Assembly (NCBI RefSeq): GCF_015207735.1
Contig: NZ_JADEWG010000001.1
Location: 62,001-126,000, forward strand
Direction of reading: 5' to 3'
DNA length: 64,000 nucleotides
From: [Phormidium] sp. LEGE 05292
GTDB taxonomy: Bacteria; Cyanobacteriota; Cyanobacteriia; Cyanobacteriales; Aerosakkonemataceae
Part shown: positions 9,457-18,312 of the stretch, piece after piece
Numbering within the stretch: position 1 is the first letter of the stretch
Layout of the letters: each line of letters begins with the position of its first letter
Notes under the pieces: model-generated
What the model saw: only the letters and a program-made list of their open reading frames with translations
The model's database searches: none
What the model was told of the DNA's origin: nothing
Program-made: the position numbers and the translations under genes

Positions 9457-9728
9457 CTTTGAATACCCGAACTTTTGTAAGTCAATTCTTGATTGACGAG
9501 AGGTTCGATAGGTGCTCCTGTTCTGATTACCCTATGTGGAACATTAGTACGTTCCACAGGGACTATTTTCTGTCACACACTTCTGAAAGATCTTCTTCTA
9601 CTTTTAGCGCATGGGTTGGGGCGCAAAAAACTCTTCCTGTCGCCACCGCTATTTGTTAAAGCTCAAATATAACATCCATTGTTTTCACCTGCCTTACCAA
9701 AAATCAAAAAATTGATAAATTCCTACTT
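9457..9728. other. 272-bp spacer with two inverted repeats inside the polysaccharide cluster
   Basis: This is the longest gap within the sixteen-gene block. It contains GTCAAT-N5-ATTGAC at 9481-9497 and a hairpin TGTGGAAC-N8-GTTCCACA at 9535-9558. I see no gene in it. It could hold a terminator or promoter that divides the block into two transcripts. Confidence 0.5.
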
Positions 9729-10889
9729 TTAAACAGAAACCATTTGCTTGACCTGTTCTAACGCCTCTGCATACAACGCTTCGTGCAAATTGAGAATCTG
9801 CTGCAAGTCATAGTTAGCCATGAGTTCCCGTCCCCGTTTGCCCATTGCTTTTGCGGCTATGGGGTGGTCTAAAATCCAAGTCATAGCCTGAGAAAGTTCC
9901 TCCACATTGCCCAACTCCACGAGTAAACCGCAATCTCCTTCCAGCAAATCCTGGATACCCCGAATTTCAGTACCAATAACTGGAACTTCCAAGCACAAAG
10001 ACTCCATCACACTCCTGGGTAGCCCCTCCTGTTCCGAAGCCAGTACCGTTGCTACCGAAGCCTTAATCAAAGTCGGAATATCCCGCCGGAAACCCAAAAA
10101 ATGCACTCTATTTGCCACACCCAACGCAGCGGCTAACTGCTGTATTTCCGGCATCAGTGGGCCACAGCCAGCAAAAGCTAGATGAACTTTAGGTCGATCG
10201 ATCTTCGCAAATGCTCGTAAAACATCGCGATGGCGCTTCCGGGGAATGAACTCCGCAATTGATAAAAATAGAGGCGTTTCCGGTGCCAGTCCCAGTTCTT
10301 TTAGTGTCTGCACTACGACAGCATCAGAAATAGCATTCAGGTTGTATTGTTGAAGATCTACGCCAATTCCTGGCATATAGCGGACTTTTTTGGCAGGAAG
10401 AAGACCGTATCGCTTGGCGGCGGCTTCATCCTCGCGATTTATCGTCACTATGTAATCAGTCCATCGCCCCGCTAACTTTTCCAGAGTTAAAAAGATCGCG
10501 TTTTTCAGGGGATTTTCCCCATTGTAGAAGTTAAAGCCGTGAGCCGTGTAGATAATTTTTGGCTTTTGGCATTTTTTCAAATCTTTCAGGGCGTACCGAG
10601 TGACAAAACCTGCAACTGCTATATGAACATGAACGATATCATAGCCTTCCCGGACTACGATTTCGCGGATTTTTGACGGAGCAACTAAGAGATTTCGGGG
10701 ATGATAAGGGCTGCGGGAAAATTTCACATCCCAAACGCGATCGAAAACTTTTGCACATTCAGTACAAGCTGAAACACCGTGAGCCATTGCATCTACTCGC
10801 CATCCCTGAGCGCGAAAACGATCGGCAAAAGGAAGCAAGAAAGCACGGAGGGCATTGGGAACAGCAGTAACAATTAACAATTTTTTCAT
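9729..10889 (-). CDS. family 4 glycosyltransferase (GT-B)
   Basis: A 386-residue GT-B enzyme related to, but clearly distinct from, its neighbours. Acceptor-domain motifs are YDIVHVHIAVAGFVTRYALK and KIIYTAHGFNFYNGENPLK. Donor-domain motifs are PLFLSIAEFIPRKRHRDVLRAFAK and EQEGLPRSVMESLCLEVPVIGTE. The ATG start has GGGAG upstream. Similar proteins are annotated as transferases in capsule loci of the EpsD/PssD type. The sugar added is unknown. Confidence 0.87.
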   Translation of the reverse strand: MKKLLIVTAVPNALRAFLLPFADRFRAQGWRVDAMAHGVSACTECAKVFDRVWDVKFSRSPYHPRNLLVAPSKIREIVVREGYDIVHVHIAVAGFVTRYALKDLKKCQKPKIIYTAHGFNFYNGENPLKNAIFLTLEKLAGRWTDYIVTINREDEAAAKRYGLLPAKKVRYMPGIGVDLQQYNLNAISDAVVVQTLKELGLAPETPLFLSIAEFIPRKRHRDVLRAFAKIDRPKVHLAFAGCGPLMPEIQQLAAALGVANRVHFLGFRRDIPTLIKASVATVLASEQEGLPRSVMESLCLEVPVIGTEIRGIQDLLEGDCGLLVELGNVEELSQAMTWILDHPIAAKAMGKRGRELMANYDLQQILNLHEALYAEALEQVKQMVSV

Positions 10890-10919
10890 TCAGATCTCCC
10901 GCAAAACTCATGAAAATTC

Positions 10920-12173
10920 CTAGTATTTTTGTTTGAGCCAAGCCTGGGTTGTATCGCGGACATAGCGGTAAAATGCAATTCTGCGATCGCGCAACACCTC
11001 CTCTCGATAATCTTTTGCCTTTGATAAATTCCGCGCCGACATCCGAGCCATGCGTTCTGGGTGAGTCGCTACCTCACGAATTTTTTTCGCAAGAGCCGCC
11101 ACATTACCAGGTGGCACCAGATCTTCGGGCGGTAATAATTCGGGAATACCTCCTACAGTTGAGCCAATGCAAGGAAGCGCCCGCGCCATCGCCTCAATCA
11201 TCGCTCGCGGCAAGCCTTCTTGATGGGATGGCAAGACAAACAGATCTGCCCAATCTAACTGAGTTCGCACGGCTTCCCCCGCAGGCAAGTTGCCCAGGAA
11301 AAAAACCCGATCGCTCAAATTCAGCTTTGCAACTTGTGCTTCCAGTTCCCCCCGGTGCTTGCCATCTCCCACCAGCACTAATTGAAGGTCTAATCCCGCT
11401 TGTACGCAGACAGCAACAGCATCAATCAGCACATCTGGAGCCTTATAAAGTTGATCCAGCGTACCTACGGTAATTAGAGTTAAAGGGCGCATTACTTGCT
11501 TAAGTGAACGAGGAAGAGGTACGAAAGCTAGATCCGCTAACTCCACGCTGGAATAGTGTGTCGAAAAAGCATCATTTGCTGGGGGATAACGCTGTTGCAA
11601 GGCTCTTTCGGTAACGTAAGCAGCAGCACAAGCTCGATCGCACTGCTGTTGCAATCGACGGGTGAACATCCAGCGGAAGAAAGTTCTCAAAGGATGTTTA
11701 ACAGAACCAGGTGCAAAAACATCGTAGGGATCGGCTACAACTTCCACACCGTAGGGATGCTGAGTTTGACGCAGCACAGGTTCGAGATCGTTAGCCAATT
11801 GGGAACCAACGCGCAAAATCACCGCATCAGTTCGATTTAAAGCATTTCTGACTACCTGTTTTACCTGCATCGACCGGAAAAGATACTGAAGCGGCCCGGT
11901 GTAGTCTGGTACTAGTGCAAATGTTACCCCCGCACCGTCAGCCCGTTTCCAGTGAGGAGGAATCTCCCTGATTTTGCTCATCCGCGCCACAACTTTTACC
12001 CGATCGAAAACGTCCAGGTAACGCAACCAAAAGGAATAGGGAAACATTGTCTGCGTCCAGACTGCGCGATCGGGAGTCTGCAAAAAGTGATGCTCAAGCA
12101 CAACAATTACATCCATCTTTGTTTCACTTTTTTGGAGACTTTTGTTCATTTTAGCTGTCTCAGTTCTTAGCAT
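10920..12173 (-). CDS. family 4 glycosyltransferase
   Basis: The 417-residue protein has a less conserved N-terminal half and a clear GT4 donor domain: LITVGTLDQLYKAPDVLIDAV, VFFLGNLPAGEAVR, and the HQEGLPRAMIEAMARALPCIGS motif with the retaining glutamates. The ATG at 12173 follows the stop of the polymerase gene by two bases and is preceded by AAAGGAAAG; later in-frame ATGs exist at residues 9 and 20. The tight spacing supports co-translation with the Wzy-like gene. Confidence 0.83.
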   Translation of the reverse strand: MLRTETAKMNKSLQKSETKMDVIVVLEHHFLQTPDRAVWTQTMFPYSFWLRYLDVFDRVKVVARMSKIREIPPHWKRADGAGVTFALVPDYTGPLQYLFRSMQVKQVVRNALNRTDAVILRVGSQLANDLEPVLRQTQHPYGVEVVADPYDVFAPGSVKHPLRTFFRWMFTRRLQQQCDRACAAAYVTERALQQRYPPANDAFSTHYSSVELADLAFVPLPRSLKQVMRPLTLITVGTLDQLYKAPDVLIDAVAVCVQAGLDLQLVLVGDGKHRGELEAQVAKLNLSDRVFFLGNLPAGEAVRTQLDWADLFVLPSHQEGLPRAMIEAMARALPCIGSTVGGIPELLPPEDLVPPGNVAALAKKIREVATHPERMARMSARNLSKAKDYREEVLRDRRIAFYRYVRDTTQAWLKQKY

Positions 12174-12175
12174 TT

Positions 12176-13723
12176 TTACTTTCCTTTAAGCTTCATTGTT
12201 TTGGCAGAATCAGTAGATAAATAGTTCTCTTTTTGCGATTTACTAACAATTATTTTGTCTGTACTTAGTAACATTACTATAAAAGGAAAACCTCCATTTT
12301 TCATCAAGAAATATATCTGATTATCCAAATCGCCAACCAAAATTACAAAACAGTAATTTACTAAAAACGGCAACAAAATTAATCGGTTATCAGCAGGTGA
12401 CAAAGTGAAGAGGAGACGGCGAACATTCCCAACAACAACGCCAAGAAAAATAAAAGCAAACGGAATTACCATTGGCCCAAAGTTGAGCATAGTTTCACCA
12501 GCTAAACCATAAACTTTTGAAGATGCCCAAAGTTGAGGATGATAAGTTCCCATGCCATATTGTGCCTCTGTCCCTTCTTTAATCTTGTCGGGTGGTTTAT
12601 TAGGCCAAAAAACGCTAGGAACCAGCATAGAAAGTGCTGAATAATAGGTGTGACCCCAGGCATATTTGTAGTCGCTAGTAGGTTGCATTAATCTGTAAAG
12701 CAAAAATGCCTGAACGTCGCTCCTACCCAAGTCTTGGAGAACTAATCCTTGCCACGATCGGCCCGATTTTTTTTCCAGAGTAGCACGCGCTTCCTGTCCT
12801 TCTAAAGCTGTACTCACCCCTTCCAAACCACCAGTCTTAAAAAAGCCATAAAGGTACATGAAAAAGACCATAAATACTAGACCGATCGCTATTTGTTTCT
12901 TAGTAATTGAGCGAATCCAAAAATTAATAATCCCCACAGCCCAAAACAAAGCCCAAATTGTGTTGCTCCGGCTACCGCGCAGACCGCCAAAAAGCATTTG
13001 TAGAACTATAAAAACCAGCAAAACTATTACTAATACAGTCCAACTTCGCATTTTTTGATTTTTTTGGGCATAAGCAGCAAAACCCATCATTGCTAATATT
13101 GGAAAACTCTCTGAAAACAAAAAGATGATACCAGATCCGGCAAATTCACCTTCTCCTTCTCTTCTAGCCGCTCTTGTAGCAGCTTCAATATAGTTAGTTA
13201 TTCCACCAAACTTTTGGTAAACCAATAGTTGTAAGACAGCAGAAAGCATCAAACCAAAGCAAAGAATCGGGATAAAACGCCGTCGGTTGAGTTGCCAAAC
13301 TGTTTGCTTTGCCGGATTTTCCTTTGGCTGAAAGACAATATTTCTAGAAAGCCGATATATCCAAAGACCTAAAAAATTCAGAATCGCCATCCAGCCAATC
13401 CAAGGTCGCCAGTCGGGAGGCGGTGTAGCATCTCCTCCCATCCAAAAATCCCAACTGACATGAAACAGGGGTGCTAAGAAGAAGAAATGAAAACCTAATA
13501 AGCCGATAATCCCAACGGGATCGAAAATACCTAAGCGACCGCGAAACCAATCAACCGCATCAATTCCTATGAGAATTCCGCATAATGTGACGGGGAACAA
13601 AAACCAGTGTAAAAACTGATCTGAAGTTTGGATAAAAACTAAAACAATCAGGAGGCTGAGGAAAAAAGAAACGATCGCACTATCCTTATATTCAGTTTTG
13701 ATGGGTAAACTATTCTGATTCAT
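12176..13723 (-). CDS. O-antigen/polysaccharide polymerase-like membrane protein (Wzy-like)
   Basis: A 515-residue protein with about ten to twelve hydrophobic segments and a long hydrophilic loop between about residues 300 and 400. That layout is typical of Wzy/O-antigen polymerases, which join lipid-linked repeat units on the periplasmic side. FGGLRGSRSNTIWALFWAVG in the middle and TYYSALSMLVPSVFWPNKPPDK in the loop resemble members of the oligosaccharide-repeat-unit polymerase family. Wzy proteins are poorly conserved, so the call rests on topology and position between a ligase-like gene and a glycosyltransferase. The start overlaps the stop of the upstream gene by four bases (ATGA). Confidence 0.72.
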   Translation of the reverse strand: MNQNSLPIKTEYKDSAIVSFFLSLLIVLVFIQTSDQFLHWFLFPVTLCGILIGIDAVDWFRGRLGIFDPVGIIGLLGFHFFFLAPLFHVSWDFWMGGDATPPPDWRPWIGWMAILNFLGLWIYRLSRNIVFQPKENPAKQTVWQLNRRRFIPILCFGLMLSAVLQLLVYQKFGGITNYIEAATRAARREGEGEFAGSGIIFLFSESFPILAMMGFAAYAQKNQKMRSWTVLVIVLLVFIVLQMLFGGLRGSRSNTIWALFWAVGIINFWIRSITKKQIAIGLVFMVFFMYLYGFFKTGGLEGVSTALEGQEARATLEKKSGRSWQGLVLQDLGRSDVQAFLLYRLMQPTSDYKYAWGHTYYSALSMLVPSVFWPNKPPDKIKEGTEAQYGMGTYHPQLWASSKVYGLAGETMLNFGPMVIPFAFIFLGVVVGNVRRLLFTLSPADNRLILLPFLVNYCFVILVGDLDNQIYFLMKNGGFPFIVMLLSTDKIIVSKSQKENYLSTDSAKTMKLKGK

Positions 13724-15102
13724 ACAACAGCCTCGCTATAATTTTGAATATCTCGCTGTTCAAAATCAACCACAACAGCACTAAACTTAGCTCTCGAACC
13801 TCTGCGAGAAATCGAGGAAAGATACCTAAATTCAATCTGTACGTTTGTCTGCAAACGCTTAATTAACTGCTCATAAATTAAATGTTCTAAATACTCGTTT
13901 TCTACTGAATCTGCTTCAAATTTGACAATATTACAGATAAATTTTTCGTAATCTACCTGGACAATCTGACTTTCTTTAACACCAGGAAGGTCTTTAAGAA
14001 CGCTGTAACCCAGCATTCCAATCCTGCGCCCATCCCTAGTTTTTACCAGGTTCTCTAACCTTCCCTCAACTTGAGCAATAATCGGCCATTTCAAACCACA
14101 AGAACAGTTTGAGACATAACTTGTTGATATGGCAGCATCTCCTAGTTCGTAACGAATCAAAGGCATACTTTTTCGCAGCAGTCCAGTGACGACAACTCTT
14201 CCTAACTTGCCTTCTTTCACGGGTCGATCGTATTTGTCTAGGATTTCGACAATACCCACTAGTGGATTGATGTGCATTTGTCCTTCTAGACATTCCACAG
14301 CTAAATGACAGTATTCTTGTGAAGAGTAATAGTTAAAGACTTTCCGGCAAATTGAGTTTTCAATATTAGCACGCCAATCAGGTTGCAGGGTTTCGGAAGT
14401 GACAACAGCAACGCATCGATCTTTTGATAGAAAAGTGCGATCGCCTAACAGAATCGCTAATTGGTGAACGGCTGAAGCGTAGCCCCAAATTAGTTGTGGT
14501 TTCAGGTTGTTAATTAACTCAATGATGCGAGCGCGATTGCGAGAATTTAATGAGTAAATAGACAAAGCAACATTGCCAAATAAAATATCGCGCCAGTATA
14601 ATTCTTCACTGTTAGGTGAAGGTGTCATAAATCCGGTAAGATAAAGCGATCGCGGATAGCGAGTTCCGCAAATGCGAAGAAAAAATTCTTCATTAATTGC
14701 TTGAAAAAATCCTTTTTCCCCAAGAGTTTCCGACAAGCGCAGCGGAGTTCCACTCGTACCGCTAGTCGTGTGAAACATTGTTAACGGTAACAATGGAGAA
14801 GGTAAAAAATTAGAATTGTTGGCTCGCAGCGTTTGTTTAAAAAGAACCGGAAACTGAGAAAGAATTTCTAAAACATTGTCATCTCTAGAAGAAAGGACGG
14901 GATAATCATTGAGATTCTTTTGGTAAAAAGGAACTCGATTTCTGGCGAATTCGTAAACGGATTTAAAAGCAGTTGCTTGGTAATTCCAGAATTCATCAGT
15001 AGACATCTGCCAAGCATTTCGCACCAGGGAACGATTTGGCAATCCTGCCAAACTTTTAATTCTAGTATTGAGTTCAATTTTGGTGGCTTTCCAGTTACTC
15101 AT
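13720..15102 (-). CDS. PaaK/CapK-like adenylate-forming enzyme
   Basis: The protein resembles phenylacetate-CoA ligases and the capsule protein CapK. The phosphate-binding loop TTSGTSGTPLRL is near residue 130. It also has VTSETL, YSSQEYCHLAVEC and VVVTGLLRKSMPLIRYELGD, the last being the conserved A8-like region, and a small Cys motif (NCSCG). CapK-type proteins recur in exopolysaccharide loci, where they may activate an organic acid that is transferred to the polymer. The acid and acceptor are unknown. It overlaps both neighbours (four bases downstream, eight bases upstream), which is strong operon evidence. Confidence 0.85.
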   Translation of the reverse strand: MSNWKATKIELNTRIKSLAGLPNRSLVRNAWQMSTDEFWNYQATAFKSVYEFARNRVPFYQKNLNDYPVLSSRDDNVLEILSQFPVLFKQTLRANNSNFLPSPLLPLTMFHTTSGTSGTPLRLSETLGEKGFFQAINEEFFLRICGTRYPRSLYLTGFMTPSPNSEELYWRDILFGNVALSIYSLNSRNRARIIELINNLKPQLIWGYASAVHQLAILLGDRTFLSKDRCVAVVTSETLQPDWRANIENSICRKVFNYYSSQEYCHLAVECLEGQMHINPLVGIVEILDKYDRPVKEGKLGRVVVTGLLRKSMPLIRYELGDAAISTSYVSNCSCGLKWPIIAQVEGRLENLVKTRDGRRIGMLGYSVLKDLPGVKESQIVQVDYEKFICNIVKFEADSVENEYLEHLIYEQLIKRLQTNVQIEFRYLSSISRRGSRAKFSAVVVDFEQRDIQNYSEAVV

Positions 15103-16351
15103 AAATTTCTCCAGATTGATTTATCTGTGAATTTGGGTAGCACACCTGGTAAGACTTGCTGGCGTTCAAGCTATAAAGTTTCACCAAAGCTTCAATTCCT
15201 TTTTCGATGTTCAAGGAACTCTGCTCAATAACACTCATAGCTTCTGATTGCTTGATGACTGACGGATCGTGAAATCTAGCTAACACTGCATCCGCCCAAA
15301 CAGAAGCAGGTTGGGAAAGGGATAGCCGCTGCACCAGCGGCTTGACCGCATCTACTTCTTCGGTAATTACATCTGAAAATATACAGGGTAGCCCTGCCGC
15401 CTGTGCTTCGAGCGAGACTAGGGGCAACCCTTCGTAGAAAGAGGGAAACAGGAAAATATCCATTGCACCTCGCATCAAGCGAGATATATCAGACCTGACA
15501 CCCGCAAAGATTACGCGGTCAGTTAAACCTAACTGTGCAACTTCCTGTTCTATTCTCGGACGCAGCACGCCGTCACCTATGAGTAACAGGTATGTTTTTG
15601 GTTCTCGTTTGGCGACTTCTGCGGCAATTTTTAAGAGAAACAGGTGATTCTTTTGTTTGGCAAATCTGCCGACGTGACCGATGACAATGGCATCTACTGG
15701 AATATTCAACTCGGCGCGAACTTTAACCGGATCGATCGCATCTCGAAAACCTTTTAAGTCAATACCGTAGTAAAGTACTTGCCAACGAGGATCGCTTTCC
15801 CAGTTAGCACCGAACAAAGCTGCAACTGCTGGGCGAGCACACCCTAAACCAAGGGTGGCATAGCGATCGATCCAATGTTTCATCACAGTGGAATATAAGC
15901 GCCGATATAATCCGGCTTGAGCTTGCAGGAGAGAGCTATCATTATGGCTGTGGGCAATGCGGACGGGTACGCCAGCTTGTTTTGCCAAGCGCAGAACATA
16001 GCCGCTGAAGAGATGGGGGTGGCTGTGAACGATGTCGTATGGGCCATACTCGCGCAAGATGCGCTTGAAGTTGGCAGCAAAACTCCAAGGATTCCAGCGA
16101 TCCAGCGGACAGGGGATAATTCGACTACCCAAGGCGCGAATCTCTTCATCGTAATCGCCCGGTTGAGTTGTCAGAACCAGGAAATCCATCAAGAAACGAT
16201 CGCGATCGATATGTCGCAAAACGTGCATCAACCAAGTTTCTATTCCACCCCGCACCATTTGACCGACAACGTGCAAGATCCGAATTGGTCGATCGCCTAA
16301 AGTGCTTTGTAGATGCAGTTTTGATTTAGCTGTCGAGTCTGTGTCATACAT
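15095..16351 (-). CDS. family 4 glycosyltransferase (EpsF-like)
   Basis: The N-terminus PIRILHVVGQMVRGGIETWLMHVLR is a hallmark of EpsF-like GT4 enzymes of exopolysaccharide loci. The donor domain contains IGHVGRFAKQKNHLFLLKIA, RVIFAGVRSDISRLM and FPSFYEGLPLVSLEAQAAGLPCIFSD. The enzyme is a cytoplasmic, membrane-associated retaining GT-B transferase adding one sugar to the lipid-linked repeat. The eight-base overlap with the CapK-like gene suggests coupling. Confidence 0.87.
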   Translation of the reverse strand: MYDTDSTAKSKLHLQSTLGDRPIRILHVVGQMVRGGIETWLMHVLRHIDRDRFLMDFLVLTTQPGDYDEEIRALGSRIIPCPLDRWNPWSFAANFKRILREYGPYDIVHSHPHLFSGYVLRLAKQAGVPVRIAHSHNDSSLLQAQAGLYRRLYSTVMKHWIDRYATLGLGCARPAVAALFGANWESDPRWQVLYYGIDLKGFRDAIDPVKVRAELNIPVDAIVIGHVGRFAKQKNHLFLLKIAAEVAKREPKTYLLLIGDGVLRPRIEQEVAQLGLTDRVIFAGVRSDISRLMRGAMDIFLFPSFYEGLPLVSLEAQAAGLPCIFSDVITEEVDAVKPLVQRLSLSQPASVWADAVLARFHDPSVIKQSEAMSVIEQSSLNIEKGIEALVKLYSLNASKSYQVCYPNSQINQSGEIYE

Positions 16352-16374
16352 CTTTTTCAGTTCCTCTCACCTCT

Positions 16375-18312
16375 TCAATCACGGATATTCACTACAGCTT
16401 GGAATTTTGGGCCTAGCATATACTGAGTGCTGTTTGGCAGGTTTTGCAAAGAAAGAAAAACGGTTTCGAGTCCCTCTAATTGACTGTCGAGTTTGGGTTG
16501 AATTGCGATCGCGCCCGTACTCGCGCCAACAGGAATTGTCACCGAGTTAGGAATAGTTTGGTAATCTACCCCATTTTCGGCTGTTCCCCGGATGCTGTAA
16601 TTCACCGTTAATGCTTGACTTAAATTGCCCGTGCGAGTAATGCGAAACTCTCCTAGATCCCCTGATTCAGAGGCATACATATCTGGCGCTACTATGTTGA
16701 CAATTATCGGATCGCTTTGAGTGAAATTTAAGTTGACATATTGTTTTCCATCTTTCTCGCTAGGTAAAAAATCAAAGGGGGCATCCTGGGAATTTGCGAT
16801 CGGCTTTCCTTCAATCGAAAGGTTATCAAAATTGATATTGTTGATGTTGCGATCGGCATCGTAGCCTTGAAAAACTGACTTACTACCACCGCGATCGTCT
16901 ACTTTCAGGTTTTGAATATAGACGTTTCTGATATAGCCAAATTGATTTGGTGTTGAATCAGACCGCCACGAACCTACCCGAATTTGCCAGTTAAATAGAC
17001 GGGCTGATTTATCATTTTGCGGAATATCAAGAATATCTTCAACCCGAATATTTTTAAAATAAATATCTTCAAAATAGCCTCCAGCGATCGGCCAAAATCC
17101 TGAGAGTTCATTGGCAAACACAACATCGATATTTTCGTAGGTGATATTTCGGATAAAATTTGGTTTTTTTGTTGAGGCTAATTTGAATCCATTACCACCA
17201 TAAAATACAGAATTTTTTACATTAATATTTTCATTATTTTGAATCGCACCCTTCAAGTCTCCACCGTGAGCAGTAGCATCATCCGTTCCTTTGTAAAGCA
17301 CGTTATCGATCGTAATGTTTCTGGAAGACCAAAAATCAAAGCCATCTGTATTGAGAAATTCCGGCTGCGGATCGGCTAAAATCTTGACATTGTAAATATC
17401 AACATTTTCTGAATAAGATATCCAAACATTGGCAACTGCTGGATCTTGGAGAAGAGTATCCTGAATGAGAACATTTTTCGCATTCTTCAACAAGATTAAA
17501 CTGTACCATCCCCCTCTCGATCGCCAATAAGTCCCATTACCATTAATGACTCCACGCCCGATAATTTTTACATTATCAGCGTTTTCAATTTGGATTAAAC
17601 CCTTTCCATAAGAAGGATTTATTTCTTTGGTGGCATCCAAAACTGCTCCTGGAGCCAAATATAAAGTGAGATTACTCTTCAGGTTGAGTTGCCTAATTTT
17701 GTATACTCCAGCAGGGAAATAAAGCACACCGTTTTGGGCTGAAGCTTCATCAATGGCTTTTTGAATTAGTTCCGTTGCCTCTTGTTTACCAGTATTATCA
17801 ACGTTGTAATTTAAAATGTTGGTAACATTAACTTCGTCAATGCTGGGAGGTTTTTCTTCTAACGGTTCCGCAAAAATAAATAACTTTTCATCCAATGAAT
17901 TGACTTGATGAAGAATTAACTTTCTGGGATCAGTTAGGGAAAAAGAAATTTTATTCCCGTTCCGATTGGTGGGGATTTCGTAGCTTGTAGGACTAAGGGT
18001 GTATTTTTCGCTCGCTTCATCAGCCGTAATTTCAATATCAACTTTCCCAGCAAAAGCAAATTGAATATAACTCAACGAATTATATTTTTGTACTGATACA
18101 GGTTGACCATTGACGGTGACTGAATAAGCACGGCTTTCTGTTGATAAAGCTGACTTGGGATAGAGTTCAACTAAGCTTTCACCCGACGATATGATACTGT
18201 TCATAGATAGCGTGTCCTGATATACAAAAAGGATGGTTGCTAAACAAGCTATTGCCAAAAGCAACCAATTAAATTTCCATCTCCTCAGATTTGGGAATTT
18301 TATGTAGGGCAT
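16375..18312 (-). CDS. membrane-anchored right-handed beta-helix protein (pectate-lyase/GH28-like) with a C-terminal Calx-beta domain
   Basis: After a short cytoplasmic start and one hydrophobic segment (NWLLLAIACLATILFVY), the protein has a predicted all-beta region and then the pectate-lyase-superfamily entry motif (TELIQKAIDEASAQNGVLYFPAGVYKI). About ten beta-helix rungs follow, with repeated N-x-x-I-x-N-V patterns and the GH28-like stretch LNTDGFDFWSSRNITIDN. The last 110 residues are a Calx-beta domain (GENGVDYQTIPNSVTIPVG-type, with LEGLETVFLSL). The ATG at 18312 follows GGGGGTGG; an upstream TTG at 18348 is rejected. It overlaps the flippase gene by 44 bases. It may trim, epimerise or bind the exported polymer; the substrate is unknown. 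Confidence 0.78.
   Translation of the reverse strand: MPYIKFPNLRRWKFNWLLLAIACLATILFVYQDTLSMNSIISSGESLVELYPKSALSTESRAYSVTVNGQPVSVQKYNSLSYIQFAFAGKVDIEITADEASEKYTLSPTSYEIPTNRNGNKISFSLTDPRKLILHQVNSLDEKLFIFAEPLEEKPPSIDEVNVTNILNYNVDNTGKQEATELIQKAIDEASAQNGVLYFPAGVYKIRQLNLKSNLTLYLAPGAVLDATKEINPSYGKGLIQIENADNVKIIGRGVINGNGTYWRSRGGWYSLILLKNAKNVLIQDTLLQDPAVANVWISYSENVDIYNVKILADPQPEFLNTDGFDFWSSRNITIDNVLYKGTDDATAHGGDLKGAIQNNENINVKNSVFYGGNGFKLASTKKPNFIRNITYENIDVVFANELSGFWPIAGGYFEDIYFKNIRVEDILDIPQNDKSARLFNWQIRVGSWRSDSTPNQFGYIRNVYIQNLKVDDRGGSKSVFQGYDADRNINNINFDNLSIEGKPIANSQDAPFDFLPSEKDGKQYVNLNFTQSDPIIVNIVAPDMYASESGDLGEFRITRTGNLSQALTVNYSIRGTAENGVDYQTIPNSVTIPVGASTGAIAIQPKLDSQLEGLETVFLSLQNLPNSTQYMLGPKFQAVVNIRD

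Noticed and set aside
9459-9659. 66-codon plus-strand frame in the spacer between glycosyltransferases
   Set aside because: No ribosome-binding site, no conserved features, and it overlaps hairpins likely to be regulatory.
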